This document shows, piece after piece, positions 1 to 11,309 of a stretch of DNA of 64,000 bases. This stretch comes from Paragorgia papillata (lineage: Eukaryota > Cnidaria > Anthozoa > Scleralcyonacea > Coralliidae). The first letter of the stretch is position 1. The number at the start of each line of letters is the position of its first letter. The stretch is from positions 1,029,501 to 1,093,500 of the forward strand of contig JAWNZC010000321.1 of the NCBI GenBank assembly GCA_035771165.1, written 5' to 3'. The notes beneath the pieces were generated by a model. The model did no database searches. It was given only the letters and a program-made list of their open reading frames with translations, and had not been told where the DNA came from. Made by a program: the position numbers and the translations under genes.

Positions 1-3000
1 ATAATTATAGAGCTGGCGACTTCATAAAACAAAATGTTTGTAGAACTTCCATCTCCTGGTGACCTGGTCATGGAGATCATCTCCATGACCAAGTGTATTT
101 GTTTATTTTATTGCTGATTATTCGTGCCGTACACCCCGGACGTCTTCAATTCAGAGCTACAAGCCGGCTATACAGTATATATACACAGCAATAATTGTCT
201 AGTAATTATGTTGTAGTTCATGCAGAGCTACAATAAATCTCTTATCATGAAAATGTCCCTGGCCGCTCAGCAACAAACGTAAACTGATATTTTGTTTATA
301 TCAACTCGAAATCATGTTCTACTGATATTCCCATTTGGTCAGACAAATAATTCAGTACGCCTTTTCAGTCTTGGTTCCAAAAGTGACAAAAACCGCCTTG
401 CATTTATATAAATATCGAAAACAATATTAACGAAGTTGCGATAAACTAGTCAGGTCGCTACCATTAGCAGAAGGGCCTCATAAATGCCGCCATTTTGAAT
501 CTGAAAATGTCAGCGATGACTGGAAATCCGCTTTAAGGCTTTCTCATTTCTTCCGCCGCGCAACCCAACAGAGCTATGAAAACACAAAGATGTACAGAAC
601 CAAATGACACAGCTGGCAAATCGTTTGTAAATATATAGTGAAAGTCGTTGTTACACAAAATTAATGAAAATTCGTACATGCATTTTACTAGTTTGATTCA
701 ACTGGTTAATCTTTATAGTTCCAAAAATAACCTTACCCTGAGTGTTATTCCTATATGACGTAGATTTTAAATCAACACTTATTTGAAGTGGGGTTGGGCG
801 AAGATACGACTATATATATAAAAAGGCCTCAAATAAACAACGATGACTCAACAAAAGTCGTTATCATTATCATAATCAATATATAGACAAGATCCAAAAC
901 GTCTGTCTGTCAGAAATCGTACCAAACATTGTCGACAAAATGTGGCGGCCATGCATGCCTCCTAGCAATTAGGGCGCTTGGGCCACGTATAATGTTTTTA
1001 TGATAATTAGGAATGGCATGGGGTTTGTTTAGAATTCAGAGCTATATCCTTGCATAAACATTCATGCCGAGTATATGTCGTTAAAAATGCACATATATCG
1101 CACTTTTATTGCTTCTGATAGTAAGTATATGGCTATGTATATGATAGTATGACAATGAGAGTGTATATGCCATGCAGTTATATATAGGTTAACGCACTTT
1201 CAAAGAGAGCCATCAAATGACCGTTACTTTTAACACATTTGAAGTTGTTTGGAAATTAACTGAATGTTGAGTTAGTTATCATGATAACTGCTTATTTGTG
1301 ACATTCCTTATTCACGCAGCTGATCTTTATAAGATTTATTAGAATATAGATATAGAAACGTGTATTTGATCATATCATACGTAGAAGTGCATATATGCTG
1401 CTCAGAATTTATACAAGAATTAAACAGTATACAAGAATTGAAATGAAACAAAACTTGTTCAGATAATAATCTTCTATTTCATTTAACTAGACTTACCTTT
1501 TCAGTAACTCGTTCGAAGTTAAATCTCTAGTCCAACTTTTCTTTACTGGCAGTTATATTCTTCCTTACTTCTCTGAGATGTGTTTCGTTTAAACTACACG
1601 CCAACGACTGAATTATGCAGATGTGTATTAATTACAATCCAACTTTTAAATTACATAGCATTTAAATGTCCCAATGGCAACTAAAGGAAGTTTATTAACG
1701 AAGCAAAACAAATTATTCAACTAATCTGCATAATTATAGAACAAAGAATGTTAACTATCTGCACTGATTTATATAAATTTAATGAAATTGTGCCTGCCAA
1801 TTATATTAACTGTCAGCATATTTGGTTTAGTAGATATCTTAAGGAAAACTCAAGGAGTTTTCTGTTCTTCACTATAGTTTATACACTTTGACTAACGATT
1901 TGTTAAATAAGTTATTTGATAAATTGTGTTAAGACCACGGTCAAGACTTGCATGCCACTCTCTATGCGATACTTTGGCTACTTTTGGTCTTTGGCTACTC
2001 GTGCTCTTGGTCATGTATACTCACAACATGTTTAGTAAATGAATATGCCGTTTCACCACGACCTTTTCAGATAAGTTTTTATATATTTCTGAGAAGTCAT
2101 CCTTACTAGAATTGATCATATAGACATAAGCATAAGTGTGTTTGGATAGAAATATAATTAATGTCAAAGGAAAGTGCTGCATATATAAACTATATTATTG
2201 AGGGAATTGTCACATTTTACATTCGCGGAGTGCCGGTCTTTTCAAGTACTACAAACAATATACATCGCTCTTTACACCATTATAGAGCCTTAACATTTTC
2301 AATAAATCAGAAAAAGTTTGATAGACGTGCGTTTACACAAGTGAACTCACGACGTTAAAAACGTTTTATTCAGTCTAACTGAAATTCTTATTCTTTTCAT
2401 ATATTCAGAAATAATGACAGTTATTTCAAATTCGCGCGCTTACAAACTGGTTGTAACTATTATTCGGCAAAATATTGAGTATATTATTAATAATATATCG
2501 TGTGTACTATATAGCAATAATTCACATAGCTAAACGCCTGCTGTTAGTCCTATTTTAAAATAAAATAAATTCAAACTGTTAATCATATAATATTTACTTA
2601 TATTCGGCATACATCAAATGTTTGTTTGGCTGGCTGCACAGCAGGTGAATAAATAAACAGTATGTAGGGGGTGACTCACAATAAGAAAGAAACAGTTATA
2701 AGGATACTTATAATTATTTTTTTCAGCAATTAATAAAACGGTTAGAACTACTCATTTATCCGAGTACTCTATGAAGCTATTAACTTACCAAGTACACCAT
2801 CATACATAAAACTGAAAATAATAAATAATTGTGAGGTTCATTAATATGATCTTAGTATAATGTCTAGAATAATATTTGGCCTCGCTGCAGGAGCTGAATT
2901 AAAATACATTCCTGTCCTGTTTTGCAACATTCCTCCCAGTCTGTCTGTCTTTAAAGCAGTCTGATTCACGATCCACCATTTTTTCAAGTAGGACAAACAC

Positions 3001-3060
3001 ATTGAATCTTAGTTAAATGCATGTATATATAGTGACTTTACATCCCATGGGTATAACCAA
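1..3060. other. AT-rich stretch without recognised gene
   Basis: I see no coding pattern, RNA gene or clear transposon end here. The only ORF above 60 codons (2161-2358) has no recognisable domain and lies in AT-rich sequence, so I do not call it. It may be upstream intergenic or intronic DNA. Confidence 0.5.
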
Positions 3061-3173
3061 TACGCCACTTTCATAATAGCGATTAATTTGAGTATTTTTT
3101 ATGTGCATCTTAATCAGCCTTTCCGATCTTGTTTGTGTGTCTGCAATTCAAAATAATCTTTGCTTCAAGCTAC
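3061..3173 (+). repeat. Truncated copy of a TA-flanked foldback family
   Basis: The sequence matches the left arm and loop of the complete copy at 10321-10500: it shares CACTTTCATAAT near the end, the ATGTGCATCTTAAT arm and the loop CAATTCAAAA. The right arm is missing. Confidence 0.7.
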
Positions 3174-3246
3174 AAAGTCTTTCTCTAACCTCTTGTACAT
3201 GAGGTGAAAACAACAAACAAATAATCGATAACTTTTTAAGGTTTAT

Positions 3247-3322
3247 AACAACCTCGTACCCATGCAGGGTAATTTGCCTCCACGTTGGGAGGTCGGCGAA
3301 AATAGTTCTGGCATCGGCTGGT
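3247..3322 (+). repeat. Dispersed repeat, AACCTCGT...GGCATCGGCTGG family
   Basis: This is a short copy of a repeat beginning AACCTCGTNCCC and ending GGCATCGGCTGG. Related copies lie at 4308-4373, 29220-29272 and 29827-29890, with a partial one near 54377. Confidence 0.6.
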
Positions 3323-3940
3323 CGATTCTTTAATCTGATTGGCCGGTTTAAGAACTCAATTAATTCAGCTAGAGTATAATTTATTCGTAAAAATTTGAAT
3401 TGCAATAGATCCACTCCGCAAAATTTCCCCATGCAAGGAATGGAAACGATAGCTTTGGTTAAAGTTAATAACAACATTAGATATATGTTTGTTCATGACA
3501 TTTATTTATTTATTTATTAAGTTTTGCCACAAGGTTCAACAAGACTAGGAATTAATTAAAATTAAAAAAAAAAAAGTACTTAATAACTCATAGTGAAAGT
3601 TAGTTACATCGTAAAATATATAATAATGTGGCAGGGTTGCCGCAACAGCGAACGCCAATTACTGCGGTCCCAAACAAAAAGAAAAGGCCATATTAATTAT
3701 TTAGGTTGTGTTAATTATTATTTTGTAAGTTAATTATTAACCATTAATTATTGTCAAGTATTAATTATTAGTTCTTATTTACTAATTATCAAGTATTAAT
3801 CGTCAGTCGCCAGTCGCCAACTACAAACTATCAACCACCAATTGCCAATAATTTATCCGACAATTATCATTAATTAGCAATTAGCAATCCGTATCCAACA
3901 ATCAGCAACCAACAATCAATAATTAACAATTAATTAGTTA

Positions 3941-4270
3941 TTAGATACAACAGCAGATCGCACTAATAAGACTGTGCGCTGTGTTGCATCTCAAGCAGAT
4001 GGTTTTCCATGACCTCGGGTCTTCAGGGTCGTACAGCTGCTCCACTGCTACCTGGTAGTAAAGCTGAAGCTGGCTCTTGAACTGTCTAAGAGTGGTTCCC
4101 TTTCTACGCATTTCGCACGGTAGAGTGTTCCATGTATTAGTGTTACATGTATGTGTAATGTATGTATGTATGTATCCTGGATAATCGGTGGAGAGTATCA
4201 TGATGAATAATGCCAGCCTGTTGCTTTTATGATACCTTAAGGGTTCACATGAGTGATTCGGCAGAGCGTT
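3941..4270 (-). pseudogene. LINE reverse transcriptase 3' end fragment
   Basis: The minus strand encodes the end of a non-LTR retrotransposon protein, with the typical sequence WNTLPCEMRRK followed by LRQFKSQLQLYY. The frame can be followed upstream past the first Met, through ALPNHSCEPLRYHKSNRLAL, to about 4270. Only the C-terminal tail remains: the catalytic reverse transcriptase motifs are absent, so this is a 5'-truncated copy. The low-complexity TAAT-rich DNA at 3690-3940 lies where a LINE tail would be. The clade (CR1/L2-like) is inferred only from the tail sequence. Confidence 0.65.
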
Positions 4271-4306
4271 AAATATTTCTCATTTATTATTCATGTATAC
4301 AAAAAC

Positions 4307-4535
4307 AACAACCTCGTTCCCAGGGCCTTTTTGAAATTGGTAGGGCGGGAAAAGGCCCTGGCATCGGCTGGTCACAGCACCCAGAAATACTGGGTGTAAT
4401 AAATTAGCAATTTTATTTAGTATGCAAAATCATTCTAAACTGATGACAGTCCTGTTGGAGAAGTTCGTTCTTATGGCTGTCCCATTGGCCCCATTTGCGG
4501 TCCCGTCGAAGCTATTTGATCATAACTGGTACAAA
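4307..4535 (-). repeat. Dispersed repeat, full-length-like copy
   Basis: This copy extends the AACCTCGTTCCC repeat with sequence also found at 29665-29860 and 29890-30050, including TGATTTTGCAT, ATTGCTAATTTATT and CACCCAGTATTTCTGG. No coding capacity is seen. The shared block of about 200 bp marks a non-autonomous element whose parent I cannot name. Confidence 0.6.
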
Positions 4536-4575
4536 ATTCACCTTACAATATATCTAATAAATTCTTCTAAGAAAA

Positions 4576-4739
<164 letters not shown>

Positions 4740-4823
4740 ATACTAATTAGTAACTATATACATATATTTATGTATCTACAAGTAGCATAATATTAAAGCT
4801 ATAAATAAGTTACATAAAAAATA

Positions 4824-5400
4824 TTAAGTAATAATAAGAAAAAGGGTATAGCTTTTACAACTGTTTTCGGCAAGTAATGACTGAACATTGCAATTACGAA
4901 TATACTTCTTAAATTGATTAAGTGATGGCAGATTTCTAACTTCCGAATTTAGCTTGTTCCACAATTTTGGTCCAAGATAACTAATTGAGTGTTTACCATA
5001 TATGCTGGTGTTAAATCGAGGTACAGTGAAATCTGCCGACCTTACTATAAGATGAGTTATGTAAATTAAAAAGTTCACAAAGGCCCCAAGGACACAGTTT
5101 ATGCTTAACTTTAAACATAAGAATGGCAATGTCTTGAAGTCGTCTATTAAGTAACGTGGGTAATTTAGCTCTACCTAAGGCTACGTCCACGACCACACGT
5201 ATACGTTTTCGTAGCGTTTTCATATTGTTCTCCGTCCTCAAGGGAATAGAAAACAATGGTCTACTTACCTGAAACAATATGAAAACGCTACGAAAACGTA
5301 TACGTGTGGACGTAGCCTAATAATCCTGATACGTAGGTTGCTTATCCTTGAAAACTGCTCTCAGTCCTTTTTCCTGGATTCGTTCGAGTCTTCTTGTATG
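4824..5400 (-). pseudogene. LINE reverse transcriptase 3' fragment, frameshifted and interrupted
   Basis: Read on the minus strand, the protein pieces run from RRLERIQEKGLRAVFKD (about 5395-5320), through LPTLLNRRLQDIAILMFKVK, into RSADFTVPRF and KHSISYLGPKLWNKL, ending at 4824. This is the C-terminal region of a CR1/L2-like LINE. A frameshift near 5050 separates two frames, and a 139-bp MITE (5179-5317) splits the coding sequence. The N-terminal domains and the catalytic YxDD box are absent, so the copy is dead. Its 3' end leads into the (AAAT)n tract. Confidence 0.75.
5179..5317. mobile_element. PIF/Harbinger-like MITE with TAA target duplication
   Basis: A palindromic element of 139 bp with ends GGCTACGTCC and GGACGTAGCC and arms of about 50 bp. 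It is flanked by TAA at 5176-5178 and 5318-5320, the three-base TWA duplication typical of PIF/Harbinger. It interrupts the LINE reading frame, which continues on both sides, so it is younger than the LINE. Confidence 0.8.
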
Positions 5401-5898
5401 CATGTGCATGTTCTTATGTTCACATTTTCTTTATCAGTGCCCCGTGCATGCACATGTATTCACTCATTATTGTTAGTACAATATGGTCTCGGTCTAACCT
5501 TGATTACATTTATTAACTATTTATATAATATTCATATTCTATATTAATCTGATGGGAAGTTGGCTCGAAAACTTTAGTTACTTAAACTTCCCAGCACCTC
5601 TTTTTTTGTATATCGCCTACATGTATGCCATTTGTAATTCAGAGTGCAAATAAACTTCATTCATTCGGCATTCAACGAAACTTTTTCATGTCAATCTAAT
5701 GTTGTATAATTATGCACACTATTAACCAATTATAGAATTTATTATTAAATTATAAGAGTTGATTATAGAATTTATATACATAAATAAATAAAGCTGAATG
5801 TAGAAAAACCAAGTCACAAATGTTGAATACTCGATCTAGATATTGAAGAAACTAGTCTGTTTGACCTAAGTACTATCATTCGACCCTCAGCTACCAAT

Positions 5899-6030
5899 TT
5901 GACCTGTAGCTCAGTTGGTAGAGCAATGGACTAGTAAACCGAAGTCGCGGGTTCGAATCCCAGCCAGACCAAGTAGAGTTTTCTCTACTTGCCCGCTATG
6001 GTTCGTCACTCGGAGTAACACATTATTATT
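5899..6030 (+). repeat. tRNA-Thr-like SINE (family A)
   Basis: The head has an A box (TAGCTCAGTTGGT) and a B box (GGTTCGAATCC) and a possible AGT anticodon in the loop CTAGTAA. The acceptor and T stems are mispaired, so it is not a working tRNA. The body after the tRNA part (AAGTAGAG...CTACTT, then GGTTCGTCACTCGGAGTAAC) recurs at 29305-29441 and 29575-29652, with its last part at 47922-47955. This defines a tRNA-derived SINE. Confidence 0.8.
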
Positions 6031-6904
6031 AAGAATCAGTGATAGTAAACAAAGATGGAAGAAGAGATGAAGGAGTATCATTTAACCGATCAAATATGTT
6101 GTTTAAGCCAATCAAATGTTGTCAGGTTGACAGTCGGTTAAAGACAGCGATCTGTCTTACCAGTATATTTTAGTCCGTAACCAGGAGAAGAAATCTGATG
6201 AACAACGTTGCTGCGGGAAAGGTCAGAAATTTTATCTTTATTAGAGAGGAAATAAGAAACCTTTTTAGTGTTGTAAATAACAATGAAATAAACAGGTTCT
6301 TTAAGACAACGACGTGCATTTAAATGTTGCATGTCGCGTTTATTTGAACGGCTGCATGTGCACTGCATGATCCCCGCGTTCTTTTGCCCACTCACTCGCC
6401 TCCTCATTCCGAATTAAGGCGTGGTGAGAGAGTTACAGCAAGTCGAAGTCTAAGGCAACTAGCTAAATCAATGGTTGACACAATTGTTTTACAGTATTTT
6501 ATTACCGATAACAAAAACACGGCCTGCGCAATTTGATTGATTATATAATGAACACATTCAGAATGTTCAACAAAACTTAGGGATATCAGTTCCAGACTAA
6601 ATGTTACTGAAAAGGAATTTAAAGCAAAGCCATCGTCAAACTTTACGTTCGAAAGGAAACAGCGTCGCTTGAATCAATTTTTACGCAGGAAATATAGTAT
6701 TTGCCAAATTTTTAATAAATAGTTTAACAATATTCACGTTTTTCCTGTCCATTTTTCCTAGTTTATATTTACTAGGCACGCCCTTCCTGATGTTCGATGA
6801 CAATGGCGACCTTCCGGCTTCCGTTTATATTCAAGCTATGCATAACTGACATACTCAACCACACATGATGGTATAAATAGCAAAATTATTTATATATATA
6901 TATA

Positions 6905-7130
6905 TTCCCATGAAATTTTATTTCATGCATTTATGACAAATATAAATAGGTTTCGGGGCGCAGCCCCTTCATCAGATAAAGTTCAAAGCAGAGAATGTCG
7001 TTAAATAAAAAAACTATGAATAAATTATAATATGAATTTTAAATTAACAAAACTAAAACAAAATAATAATTTAAATGCCCAGTCCCAAAGGCAAATAACA
7101 ATTTAACTTTCGAATCCACCGAATTCGTGA
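6905..7130 (-). repeat. Element terminal repeat with GC hairpin, minus copy
   Basis: This is the reverse complement of 10040-10255. Both contain CTGATGAAGGGGCTGCGCCC followed by CGAAACCTATTT, and upstream GCCTTTGGGACTG and ATTTAAATTATTATTTTG. The two inverted copies enclose 2.9 kb of other repeats. The GC hairpin resembles termini of Penelope-like elements, but the parent element is not proven. Confidence 0.65.
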
Positions 7131-7170
7131 AGAATTTCAGGTTCTAGGTGACATTGTCGCAATTGCTTAA

Positions 7171-7263
7171 CTCTTTCCTGTCCGAATTGGTCTTTAGTAT
7201 TTTATTCTGGCTAACGCCAGACGATTTTATTCACCTCTGGAGAAGCCCTCGGACAGGAATGAG
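7171..7263. mobile_element. Tiny TTAA-flanked MITE, copy 1
   Basis: A 93-bp element with ends CTCTTTCCTGTCCGA and TCGGACAGGAATGAG, preceded by TTAA and followed by TTAT. The interior contains GGCTAACGCCAGACGATTTT. An apparently identical copy lies 19 bp downstream, and diverged relatives are near 18700-18770 and 37680-37752. Confidence 0.75.
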
Positions 7264-7282
7264 TTATAAACTATCTCTCTAA

Positions 7283-7375
7283 CTCTTTCCTGTCCGAATT
7301 GGTCTTTAGTATTTTATTCTGGCTAACGCCAGACGATTTTATTCACCTCTGGAGAAGCCCTCGGACAGGAATGAG
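7283..7375. mobile_element. Tiny TTAA-flanked MITE, copy 2
   Basis: A 93-bp unit, by eye identical to 7171-7263, preceded by CTAA and followed by TTAA. The pair could be a local tandem duplication or two insertions. The identity favours recent duplication. Confidence 0.75.
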
Positions 7376-7594
7376 TTAAAGTTTTATTACACCAAAAAAT
7401 CTTATTGACTGTGATATTCCAGTGGGGTTGTTTATTTGATTACATGTAAGAAATGCTGAAAACAATATGTATTAAGTAGGAAGTACCATAACTTCTTTTA
7501 GAACTAAGCCTATATATTTTCAAGGCCGGCCTCGTGTAAACACCTCCTAAGTAACATAAAAGTAGCGTGCTGCGAAGGCAGTGTAGAAACAACA

Positions 7595-7745
7595 ATCGAA
7601 ATATAGTAAGGTTAGATATACTGCCGAAACAGGGAACGTAGGAGTCTAACGTTTCGAGCGAAGGCCCTTCGTCAGAGAGAAACACGTTTCTCTCTGACGA
7701 AGGGCCTTCGCTCGTTTCTCTCTGACGAAGGGCGTCGCTCGTTGG
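7595..7745 (-). repeat. Penelope-like terminal sequence, duplicated hairpin
   Basis: The block 7595-7684 is the reverse complement of the end of the Penelope-like remnant at 12465-12550; shared pieces include CGGCAGTATATCTAACC and CGAAACGTTAGACTCC. The hairpin core TCTCTGACGAAGGGCCTTCG then recurs twice on the plus strand at 7688-7745, forming a compact inverted repeat. Confidence 0.65.
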
Positions 7746-7974
7746 TTCCTAACTAATATATCGTTTAATCCCAAGTGACTACCACTATATTACAATGAGC
7801 ATATAAGTGCTCTCCACAAACTCCCCTTTTCCCTTACCATATCTGCTTAAAGAACTCTTGTGATTATTAAATCTGGTTCCGCTGTTAATTGTGTTAATTG
7901 CCTTACAGCTCGTGACCGCCGCGAGAATCATTATTTTATGCGGATTTGACACCAACCTTATTTTAAAACAACAT

Positions 7975-8068
7975 ATTGAGTTTGAGAGGTGAAAATGAGA
8001 TTAAAAACACTACAACCGGCCCGAAATCAGTCCGGCCTGAGTTTGGGCCGGCCTCATGTAAGCACCCC
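7975..8068 (-). mobile_element. MITE end, GGCCGGCC/TTTACATGAG family
   Basis: Read on the minus strand it begins GGGGTGCTTACATGAGGCCG, next to TTAA at 8069-8072. It matches the first 90 bp of the copy at 9711-10024 in opposite orientation. Confidence 0.65.
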
Positions 8069-8077
8069 TTAACCTGA

Positions 8078-8430
8078 TTCACACCATAGTAGCCCAGGCT
8101 TACCTCATTAAATCAATACGTTGACGTTGATATATCCAAAGAAATTTTACAGTAAAATAGATAAATATACCAAAATACGATTCAGAATAGCTGTCTAAAC
8201 TAACAAAGCAACTTTTCATCAAATTCAGGAATATACTTACAGCATAGACGTTCTTCAAATCACGTTTGCTGTAAGTATATTCCTGAATTTGATGAAAAGC
8301 TGCTTTGTTAGTTTAGACAGCTATTCTGAATCGTATTTTGGCATATTAATCTATTTTACTGCATGTAAAATTTCGTTGGATATATCAACGTCAACGTATT
8401 GATTTAATGAGGTAAGCCCGGTGTGATACC
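8078..8430. mobile_element. 350-bp near-perfect palindrome (foldback element)
   Basis: Two arms of about 150 bp read from GGCTTACCTCATTAAATC inward to TATACTTACAGCA and back out, separated by about 24 bp. A few mismatches lie in the outer half. There is no coding capacity. It abuts the next, larger palindrome. Confidence 0.85.
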
Positions 8431-8446
8431 ACTGTTAACTCATTAA

Positions 8447-9123
8447 GGTGGCTCCATACAGTTTCTTGGAAAATGGAAAATACAAGTTTGAGAGTCCAAA
8501 ACACGTGCATAAACAATTCGGAAAAAGAATAAAACTAAATGTTATGCATAGTTAAACAGTCTGACAATCAAAAACCGTTACCAAATAAATAGCAACAGTT
8601 GTTGCTATGGCAACAATGACGTTTGAAAATGGCTGCCAATTACCCTTCAAACTAATTTAATTCGAAAAAAACTTTGGTGACCCCCAATTTTTTTTTCATT
8701 AAAACTTTTCTTGAAGTATGAGTAATCAATAGGCCGATTTAAAAAAAATTCTGTAGAACGAATAATTTTTTTTCCGGAAAAATCATGTTTGTTATTTTTT
8801 TTTAAATTTCGTTCTACAGGTTTTTTTTTAAATCGGCCTATTGATTACGCATTGTTCAGGAAAAGTTTTAATGAAAAAAAAATTGGGGGTCACCAAAGTT
8901 TTTTTTGAATTAAACTAGTTTGAAGGGTAATTGGCAGCCATTTTGAAACGTCATTGTTGCCATAGCAACAACTGTTGCTATTTATTTGGTAACAGTTTTT
9001 GATTGTCAGACTGTTTAACTATGCATAACATTTAGTTTTATTCTTTTTCCGAATTGTTTAATCACGTGTTTTGGACTATCAAACTTGTATTTTCCATTTT
9101 TCAAGAAACTGCATGGAGCCACA
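8447..9123. mobile_element. 677-bp TTAA-flanked palindromic element
   Basis: The arms of roughly 320 bp start GGTGGCTCCAT and end ATGGAGCCACA. TTAA lies directly outside at 8443-8446 and 9124-9127. The first base of the inverted repeat is mismatched. TTAA targeting suggests a piggyBac-type mobilising transposase. It is non-coding throughout. Confidence 0.8.
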
Positions 9124-9414
9124 TTAAATGCAACATTTTAGAAATATTTCACAACTAAATGCGCTTATACATGCTTTACAAATGCGCTTTAGTACTTCAT
9201 GCTGAATTTACCGAGAAGTGTATGTTGATCGTTCGCAAAACGTCGCATTTTAGAGGATAAAACCTCAAAATATCTTGATATAATTATCAAACAAAAAACA
9301 ACTCGCCAAGCAGTCCTGGGCTACCTATGTTCACACTTGTGAAATAAGCACAAGCACAAGACCGAAACAAAAGATAAAATAAAAAGGTATTCCTATGGGG
9401 CGAAACAAGATTAA

Positions 9415-9532
9415 GCCTGGTTTCCATAAGATCGCCCCGATTGCTCTCCAATCAGACTGGAGATATTTCGAATCGCCCAATGTGATTGGATGAATTCAGG
9501 CGATCGGGACGATCTTATGGAAACCTGCAGGC
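9415..9532. mobile_element. TTAA-flanked MITE, 118 bp
   Basis: The ends GCCTGGTTTCCATAAGATCG and CGATCTTATGGAAACC...GGC are inverted repeats, with TTAA at 9411-9414 and 9533-9536. Confidence 0.8.
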
Positions 9533-9710
9533 TTAAGCACAAGTACATGAAATAAGCGCAAGCCACCGACAAGCACAAGAGCTGTACGAAAGAGAAAACG
9601 TACAAAGGTTCTTTTGTCTGATGCTTGTACTTACGCTTGTTTTACCCCGGTTCACACAACTATTTTGTTTGTGCTTATGTTTATTTCACAAGTGTGAATC
9701 AGGCGCTTAA

Positions 9711-10024
9711 GGGGGTGTTTACATGAGGCCGGCCCGAACTCAGGGTTGACTGATTTCGGGTCGGTTGTAGTGTTTTTACTATAGATTGTTTTCGTGAGTC
9801 AGTTCACGCCGACCTAATCTCAGGTCGCCTGCTAGACTGAACTGAAGCATTTTCACCTCTCAAACTCAATACGTTCATATGAGGTGGGCTGATTTTATGT
9901 CACGAAAATCTTATTACGACTATTTGAGAAATGAAAAATCACATAACGAAGCAAAATTGGATTTCTTTTTCTGTAGGTATTATAATTTCTTTTTGTACCG
10001 GGCCAGCCTGCCTCATATCAACAG
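9711..10024 (+). mobile_element. MITE, TTTACATGAGGCCGGCC family
   Basis: It begins GGGGGTGTTTACATGAGGCC after TTAA and ends near 10024 with GGGCCAGCCTGCCTCATAT, a degraded inverted copy of the start. The interior has GACTGATTTCGGG and CACCTCTCAAACTCAAT, shared with 7975-8068. The small ORF it carries (9879-10097) shows no domain. Confidence 0.6.
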
Positions 10025-10039
10025 ATCCTTAGAGAGGAT

Positions 10040-10255
10040 ACTAGATTTGAAAGTTAAATTGTTAATCGCCTTTGGGACTGAACATAATGACATTTAAATT
10101 ATTATTTTGTATTAATTTTGTTAATTTAATATTTATATTATAATTTATTCATAGTTTTTTTATTTAACGACATTCTCAACTGCTTTGAACTTTATCTGAT
10201 GAAGGGGCTGCGCCCCGAAACCTATTTTGTATTTAAAAATAAATTAAATAAAAGT
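10040..10255 (+). repeat. Element terminal repeat with GC hairpin, plus copy
   Basis: Partner of the minus copy at 6905-7130. It contains GCCTTTGGGACTG, a long AT-rich part, then CTGATGAAGGGGCTGCGCCC and CGAAACC. Confidence 0.65.
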
Positions 10256-10320
10256 TTTTTTAATGAGAATTTATATTCGTAGTTAAAAAATTTGAAAAGC
10301 GAGCTTGTGATGATTTATAT

Positions 10321-10496
10321 AGACCACTTTCATAATGAGACTAATTTGAATATTCTTTTATGTGCATCTTAATAAGCCTTTCTGGCCTCGTTTGTGTGTC
10401 TGCAATTCAAAAGAATCTTTGCTTCATAACGAGGCCAGAAAGGCTCATTTAGATGCACATAAAAGAATATTTAAACTGGTGGGCATTATGAAAGTG

Positions 10497-10500
<4 letters not shown>
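10321..10500. mobile_element. TA-flanked foldback MITE, 180 bp, complete copy
   Basis: The arms begin AGACCACTTTCATAATG and end CATTATGAAAGTGGTCT, with loop sequence CAATTCAAAAGAATC. It is flanked by TA and directly followed by a (TA)n tract. Relatives lie at 3061-3173 and 10892-11066. Confidence 0.85.
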
Positions 10501-10532
<32 letters not shown>

Positions 10533-10891
10533 AGTACAATTTTAGGAGTAAAGCAATTTTACCGTGTTGAATATATATATTCTTGAGTAAATACATACTA
10601 ATTATACGTACTTTAGTATAGTTTTGGATAATCTGCGCTTTTTCAGATAATTTTATTACCTAAACTAAGGAATTGGTGGCTTTCACGTGACGTCACGGCG
10701 GCCATATTTGTGCCCCAAAACAATGAAATGGCGGCCATATTTGTGTCCTAAATTAATCCCATTGGGATTTAGCTCTATTCTTATTCACAAATTTCCCATT
10801 GTTTTAGCAATCCAATATGGCTGTCGGTCACGTGGGTGAAACCCAAGAATACTATATACGTTCTTCAACGATAAGAAAAATGTCGCTTTAT

Positions 10892-11066
10892 AGACCATAA
10901 TTATTCATAAATGGCCTTGGAATTAATATTCTTTTATGTTCAAATAAACTAGCCCCTCTGAACTCGTTTTCATGTGCGAAATTCAAAAGAATCTTTACTC
11001 TAAAACAAGGTCAGAGGGGCTAATTTATATGCACATAAAAGGATTTTAAATCGTTGGCTATTTATT
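10892..11066. mobile_element. TA-flanked foldback MITE, diverged copy
   Basis: Same architecture and loop (ATTCAAAAGAATCTTTACT) as 10321-10500, with changed arms around TCAGAGGGGCTA. Confidence 0.7.
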
Positions 11067-11309
11067 TAAAAGCATTTTAACTGCATTAATTTGTGTGCAG
11101 CTATTGCAAGTCTCTTCACTTTGTCGTTGATTTCGTATTTGTTTGTGTAATGTTATTTAGAATAGATTTCTCATATTATTTTTCCGGCTATAATTCAGTG
11201 CTATATATACAAGCCAATTAATTAATAAAAAATATAGAGTGCTGTTTTGAATATATATATATAGCAAAGTAATAAGGCAGTAATTACTGCTAGATTTTGA
11301 ATCAGTGAA

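Noticed and set aside
5899..5970. Functional tRNA-Thr gene
   Set aside because: The A and B boxes are good, but acceptor and T stems are mispaired, and the same unit with a common non-tRNA tail recurs on both strands. It is a SINE.
10195..10225. Second hammerhead ribozyme
   Set aside because: Core and stem II look right, but there is an extra A after CTGATGA and no stem I or stem III partner.
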